From Amaurobius ferox (lineage: Eukaryota > Arthropoda > Arachnida > Araneae > Amaurobiidae), in assembly GCA_951213105.1 (NCBI GenBank), contig OX578144.1:86069015-86133014 (forward strand): 64,000 nucleotides of DNA, given 5' to 3'. Below the pieces are notes generated by a model. The model had not been told where the DNA came from. It made no database searches and saw only the letters and a program-made list of their open reading frames with translations. Made by a program: the position numbers and the translations under genes. Shown in pieces: positions 58,251 to 64,000 of this stretch. Within the stretch, counting starts at the first letter, position 1. Every line of letters starts with the position of its first letter.

Positions 58251-58993
58251 TGATCTAGAAATGTGAACTCTTTCACACAATCATAGAAAATCTTAAAATA
58301 GCTGCATTTTTTATTTTCCCCTGGGGCGGAGAAAGTGGTTTTTTTGGAGGGTGGGGTAGTCTGCTTAGCCCATCCAGAAGATTTCTTGATGACTAAGAGG
58401 GCTGAATTTCCGGAGTATCGAATGGTATCGACCATGAGACAGAATCTGTATCAATTTTATACTCCCCTCTCCCCAGATGTTGAAAATAATGCTTTTCTTT
58501 TATGTTATTCTGACCTTCAAGCAGCCTTACAATCGCTAAAAAGGCTGAATCTTTGCATCCTAACGTTTGTGTTTACATGGAATATGACAACATTTTATAC
58601 GAATGCAGTCTTGGTTATATAAGTAAACAAGGTCTCGTAAATTTCGTATTAAAAACACATAGGTTACGTTTGTAAACAAGAGGTATTAAAGTCTTCAATT
58701 TCAGAACGTTCTTGGAATTCAAATCACGTTTCGAATATTTCGGAATAAATTTTTGTACTCCAAGTTCTATTTCTGAATTGTACTTCTTTGAAAGTCTCTC
58801 TAATGTTTCTTAATTTCTTACTAACAATTATTATCACTTCTATATTATCGATTGGGAATATCTCGAATTTTTTTTTCATTCAGGTCGTTTTTCTATCTTT
58901 TTCGATTTTGAGTTATTTTGGCACGGTTAGCTAACATGGTCCCCAAATACAACTGGTTCCGTCATATATGAATTTAATTTCTTCCTAGTTGTT

Positions 58994-59296
58994 TTAATTA
59001 GTTTTCCATAGTTTTAACTTTTTGTTCTTATTAGTTACAGTCGGCTTAAATGTCACAGATTCCCTTCGTGACTGATGTTTGTACGTTTTCTCCCTATTCA
59101 GCTGTTTCCAGTCGTCATGATATTCATTTTCGTACAGCCGTATATTATTCCTTCTTTCCTTTGTGGCTTTGTGTGCTTGTTGCCTCTTGTCGGTTTGGAG
59201 TTTTCCCCTTTTACTTCGTTTCGTAGCTTCGGCAACTTCTTCTATGCCACACTTAACGAGATATGCTATTTTCAGTTCCCTACTTGACATGAGCAA
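58994..59296 (-). CDS. Unrecognised 100-codon charged ORF
   Basis: The most protein-like of the unassigned ORFs: residues 1-25 (MLMSSRELKIAYLVKCGIEE) are mixed, then KRSKRGK, KRQQAHKATKERR and many Lys/Arg/Asn residues, possibly helical. I recognise no family. It could be a fragment of a larger exon or of a retroelement, or chance. The neighbouring (TA)n tract starts only 30 bases away. Confidence 0.2.
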   Translation of the reverse strand: MLMSSRELKIAYLVKCGIEEVAEATKRSKRGKLQTDKRQQAHKATKERRNNIRLYENEYHDDWKQLNREKTYKHQSRRESVTFKPTVTNKNKKLKLWKTN

Positions 59297-59328
59297 GTGA
59301 GATCGTACCTCATGTTGTGCTTCTCGTC

Positions 59329-59585
<257 letters not shown>

Positions 59586-59849
59586 ATATGTAATAATAAC
59601 AAAAAAATTCAAGTAATATTAACATCACCATAGAAGCAAATTCACGGCCATAATACCGATAAGAGAAGAGAACAGCACCAGCCCAAATTCGATGATTAGT
59701 CAGAATCAAATTCCTTATCAGGTCTGAGTATTTAATTTTAACTAACCCAAACACATGCCTGTTTCAGATAGAGCAGTACATTACTGTAAATACTCTAAAT
59801 ATATATATATATATATATCCGATATATATATATATATTTATATAATATA

Positions 59850-60740
59850 TTTTTCTTAACACTTTCAGCACCATGTGGCTAAATAGTGTTGAATACAATG
59901 TGCAATGCTATCGAAAAGCATAAAAGCATATAAAAACTCTCAAAGCAATATATTTTATAAACGCCAACTTTAAACTAAAATTCAGAAGATATATCTCAAG
60001 TTCAGCATTATCTTTCGCGTTGAGAAAAGTATTAATTTCGCTAATTGCATCTCAGTATGTTGTAACCCATGAAAGAGCTTATGTTCAACGACACAAAGTG
60101 AAAAATAAAATATTAAATTCATCCCTTAACACCCATTTTGAAGTCCACATCAGCGGATCAATTTGGGGCATAATTTAAATACTTTTAAGGAACAAAAGCC
60201 ATTACGTATAGTTTAGCTCAATACGCTTGTAAATTAGGGTGCTTTCTTAAATAATAGATTTAAATTTGTCTTAAAGTTAGGATAAATCCTAATATTTTGG
60301 ATTTTATGCAAATATCTCTATAAAATACACATGAAGCTGATTGTCAAAAACTGGAAAAATGTGAGTCTTTAAAAATTAAGTTGGAACATTTTTAATAAGA
60401 TTTATTTTGTTTAAAATCGTATGACTGTTGATGTTGAAAGTATTCGTATTATACAGAAATTGAGCCAGTTAGTTCTGTCCAATGGTTTTTACCATATGTC
60501 ACCAAATTATAGACTGTGGTCTCCATATGTACCGCAAACACAATTTATGCGGACCTCTACAAGATAATGATAACAGAAGAAATTATATCATTTGTGCCAA
60601 TCCTGTGCCAGAAAAAAATATGCCATTTTGAGTTTCCCTGTGCAAGCTAATGGGGAATGAAGCACGGGAGCGGCATATATTTTAACTGTAATAAAGCTGT
60701 CCTGCAAATTAAAATGATTTATCTTTTTGTAGATTTCGCT
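59850..60740. other. No gene seen
   Basis: Unique AT-rich DNA between the TA tracts and element B8. No supported ORF. Confidence 0.45.
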
Positions 60741-60747
60741 TTAGAGG

Positions 60748-61150
60748 CGAAAAATCTGATGTGGGCAGCACATGACTTTTCTTATATAACGCAATGAATT
60801 TACTACTTTTACAGTAAAAAAAAATAGATTATTTTTATAGTATATATTTATATTCTTCTCAAGATATTGCATTTTTGTCAATGAGTCGTCAGTTTCATTG
60901 ATTAAGAGTCATTTTTATCCATTTGGCGAGTTTACCGTTTATTTAGTAACATTTAAATTTACGCCAAGCGTTATGGACGGAGAAATAAGTTATTCCTACA
61001 GCAGATAAAGGACTGTTGGCGTTCAAATACAAAAGTATTACTCAAAGTATCTTTTTTCATGAATGGAACGAGCTAGATCCACGAGAATGATGTTACCACA
61101 TTTATCGCATGGCATGAAAAATGACCATGTTTCTCAATAGCAAATATTTT
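60748..61150 (-). mobile_element. Family B element B8, left part (interrupted)
   Basis: Begins aaaaatctgatgtgggcagc and runs to ccatgtttctcaatagcaaa, where another family B copy is inserted. The remainder continues at about 62064. Confidence 0.8.
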
Positions 61151-62063
61151 TATTACTTTCCTTGTATACATAATGTATAAGGAAATTATTGTGACGTGGT
61201 CGAAAATTCGAATTCGAGTTTTCGACGGGAGAGCACGTTTCATGCATCCCTAATCACGAATCAAACATTTTTGAAGTGTGTGTGGGTGTGTCAGTGAGCC
61301 TGTGGAGACGCTAACTGACGAACGAATGAACCGATTCTAACCAAATTTGGTACAAAAATCACAATCCGTAAACACTGGAAGTCTATTGTTTTTATAAGCA
61401 ATCAAGTGTTCAGAACCCCCTAAATTTTCGAATGAAATATTGAAAAAATCGTCAAAAAATCAAAACCACTAATAAAATTACGAAAATAGACATTTCTTCT
61501 GTAATTTTTCATTAGAAAACGATTGACATAAATTTTAGAACGATAACATGAGCCGTTCTCGAGATATTGTACATTTTTCTAAAAAATTATCAAAAACTCA
61601 TAAAATAAAAATAAAAATATTTCCTGTTGAGAAACATGTTCACTTTTCATATGTAATACCATGCGATAAATTGGGTGACATCATTCACGTGGATCTAGCT
61701 CGTTCCATTCATGAAAAAAGATACTTTGAGTAATACTTTTGTAATTGAACGTCAATAGTCATTTATCTGCTGTAAGAATAACTTATTTTTAATTGCATAA
61801 CGCTTGGCGAGATTTTGGCGACGAATTTGGCGGAATGTCGCTAACTTGGCGACTTTTTGAAATGTTGCCAAATTGACGAAAATCTTGCCAAATGGATGAA
61901 AATGACGCTAAATCAATGAAAATGACGACTAATTGTCGAAAATTCAATATCCTGGAAAGAATATTAATATCTACTATAAGAAAAACCTATTTTTTTTTCT
62001 GTAAAAGTAGTAAATTCATTACATTATATAAGGAAAGTCATGTGTTGCTCACATCAGATTTTT
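61151..62063 (+). mobile_element. Family B element B9, nested inside B8
   Basis: Complete forward copy (tattactttccttgtataca to gttgctcacatcagatttt) placed in the T-rich stretch of B8. Its (TG)n is very short (61274-61290). The insertion order is therefore B8 first, B9 later. Confidence 0.85.
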
Positions 62064-62546
62064 TTTATTTCATATGACTTTTTGATAATTTTTTGTAAAA
62101 TGTGCAATATCTCGAGAACGGTTTATGTTAGCGTTCTAAAATTTATGTCAATCGTTTTCTACTGAAAAATTACATACTAAAATGTCTATTTGCGAAACTT
62201 TATTAGAGGTTTTGATTTTTTGACGATTTTTTCAAAATTTCACTCGAAAATTTAAGGGGTTCTGAACATTCGATTGCGAATAAAAACAATAGGCTTCCAG
62301 TGTCTTCGGATTGTAATTTTTGTACCAAATTTCGTTCGAATCGACGCATTCGTTTGTCAGTTATCGTCTCCACAGGCTCACTGACACACACACAAACACA
62401 CACACACAGACAGAGATATCACTTCGAAAATGTTCGATTCGTGATCAGAGATACTTGAAATGCGCTCTCCCGTCGTAAACTTGAATTCGAATTTTCGACA
62501 CCGTCACAATAGTTTCCTTATACATTATTGTATATAAGGGAAATAA
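62064..62546 (-). mobile_element. Family B element B8, right part
   Basis: Continues B8 from tttatttcatatgactttttg through ctcgagaacgg, the (CA)n at 62382-62408, and the palindromic end tttccttatacattattg / tatataaggg. Confidence 0.8.
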
Positions 62547-63250
62547 AAATAAGCAAGTTCTAAGTTTTCTTTGTCAAAACGAGTGGTTTCAACTAATACT
62601 CAGCAAACGCTATAAATGGGGCAACTTCCATTGATTGCTCCATTATTCCCATTACATCCACTTTGTAATTTTCTTTCATGAAGAATAGTGTATGCTCATG
62701 TCTGCAAAAGATTGTTCAAATGAAATATAAAATAATCTACTTATCTTTGATCCTATATTTGAACTTATCAATTAATATATATATACTTCATTTCACGCAT
62801 AGATTTCAGATCAGGTGTAGTAATATTTACGAGCTTAAGTTTTAAAAGTATTGATTTACGAATATGACTTTCTAAACAGAATTTGAAATAAAATGTTTGA
62901 ATATATGGTTTGCTTTTATAAATTCGGGCGTTAAACATACATGACCTTATGGCTGAAATGATAGTGAATAACATATATCATAATCGAGAATTTTACGACA
63001 TATTTCTGGGAATCAATTAAATAATAATTGGTAAAAATGAAAAAAGTATGAATAATAGCTCTTAGATTGAAATTATTTATTATTATTATTTATTAGTTAG
63101 ATACAATGACATTATATGTGAGATAATAAAACAAGTGTCAAGTCAGTGAAGCGTTGCAGTATACATGAACATGCATGTGCATAGCATATTTTGAATATTT
63201 TCTATTGGAATACTTCTGATCTAACCGCCTACTAATAGCCAGTCTCGTGA
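62547..63250. other. No gene seen
   Basis: AT-rich unique DNA with a short (ATT)n run near 63074-63092. Confidence 0.45.
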
Positions 63251-63389
63251 GACCAGTGATTCTCAGCCATATTTTTAGAAGTCCTTGAAATATTTCATTA
63301 AATATTGGAAAACCTCTACCTGGCAATAGGTACGGCAGTGGTAAATTACAAAATAGATGTGCAAAACAGCCAATCCTCCAATAACACGG

Positions 63390-63500
63390 TACAATCATAA
63401 TGTGGTTTCCATATAACGCGGAGCAAAAATTGCAAAGGCCCTCCCATAACGAGATACTTAATCATAAAACGCGGTTTCCATATAACGCGGTAGCTTTATA
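63390..63500. repeat. Duplicated GGTTTCCATATAACGCGG word, possible pogo-like end
   Basis: ggtttccatataacgcgg occurs at about 63402-63419 (as gtggtttccatataacgcgg) and 63472-63490. Ends reading ccgcgttata are common in pogo/Tigger elements; no transposase is visible. Confidence 0.3.
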
Positions 63501-64000
63501 ACCCTGTTTATCTATAATACAAATCAATTAGCTTAAGCAGTCTCCCTGTATCATGCATTTTTATATTACATTGTTATAGTTGAAATTAATGGTGAATTCC
63601 TTGTATTTTCATCCACGTACATCACCATTTTTCAATTTCAGTTATCAGGGAAATCCCCTGTAAAAAATTAATACACTCACCTCAAATGCATTGGTAAAAG
63701 AACATATGGATAAAGAATGGGTTGCAAATTTCAATTAAAACGATCTGAAAAGGGGACTGGATTTGTGGGTAAACAAATAGAAAATTACTTTATTGAAAAT
63801 AATCCTTCAACAGTGTGAAGTGCAAAATTTGAAAGACAATTACAAAATTAACCAGCTCCTTATAGAGATATTTCGGTAGAATTACAAAATAGAGCTACAT
63901 TTGAAAACGAAAATGAAGATATGCAAAATGAAAATAATATTAAAAAAAATAATTAGCCCACTAATATTTGACAGTGAAGGTGAATGTTAATAGGATTTTT

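Overview
The window reads as gene-poor, AT-rich DNA from an animal nuclear genome. There are no operons and no dense ORFs. Pol III-type SINEs, decayed Tc1 transposons, a dead LINE end, long poly-TA tracts and dozens of dispersed repeats dominate. An arthropod (perhaps an arachnid) is a guess from the repeat style and the single small gene; nothing here fixes the taxon.

The only convincing gene is an intronless 144-codon ORF at 30005-30439. It encodes a winged-helix linker-histone (H15) domain followed by an Arg/Lys/Ser-rich tail, so it resembles histone H1 or a protamine-like sperm protein. A decayed ~50-bp tandem array lies a few hundred bases downstream, with an AATAAA at 31148.

The rest is mostly layered repeats. 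Family A (~1.3 kb, seven copies) has hairpins near both ends, a (GACA)n tract beside one end, an internal ~145-bp repeat and, in most copies, two TCACGTGA palindromes. Family B (~0.95 kb, about ten copies) has a palindromic ACTTTCCTTATA end, a (TG)n tract and a small hairpin at the other end. Both look like non-autonomous elements, and I suggest Helentron-type (HINE/DINE-like) relatives. Related families C and G carry ~142-152 bp internal tandem repeats.

Retroposons include: a SINE headed by a nearly complete 5S rRNA sequence with a perfect 13-bp target duplication (14252-14750); a related body at 9117-9344; tRNA-headed SINEs at 4911, 36231, 41070 and 44475; two tRNA-like copies on the minus strand at 53.6 and 55.0 kb; an inverted SINE pair at 49.5-50.15 kb; a 5'-truncated LINE at 12.67-13.20 kb; and an LTR-like unit at 24841-25594. 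Two Tc1-like transposase pseudogenes lie at 38.17-38.66 and 43.75-45.26 kb. The second is split by a 666-bp SINE-like insert whose 10-bp duplication can be read exactly.

The most unusual items are the 5S-headed chimeric SINE and the shared junction that links it to the 9.3-kb locus, a ~40-bp module shared by several unrelated elements, dispersed paired E-box palindromes in family A, a fold-back element containing a 126-bp array (31.8-32.5 kb), and two low-copy diverged repeats (E and F) that may be remnants of a segmental duplication. I found no CRISPR array, tRNA gene or functional rRNA gene. No second protein-coding gene could be supported.
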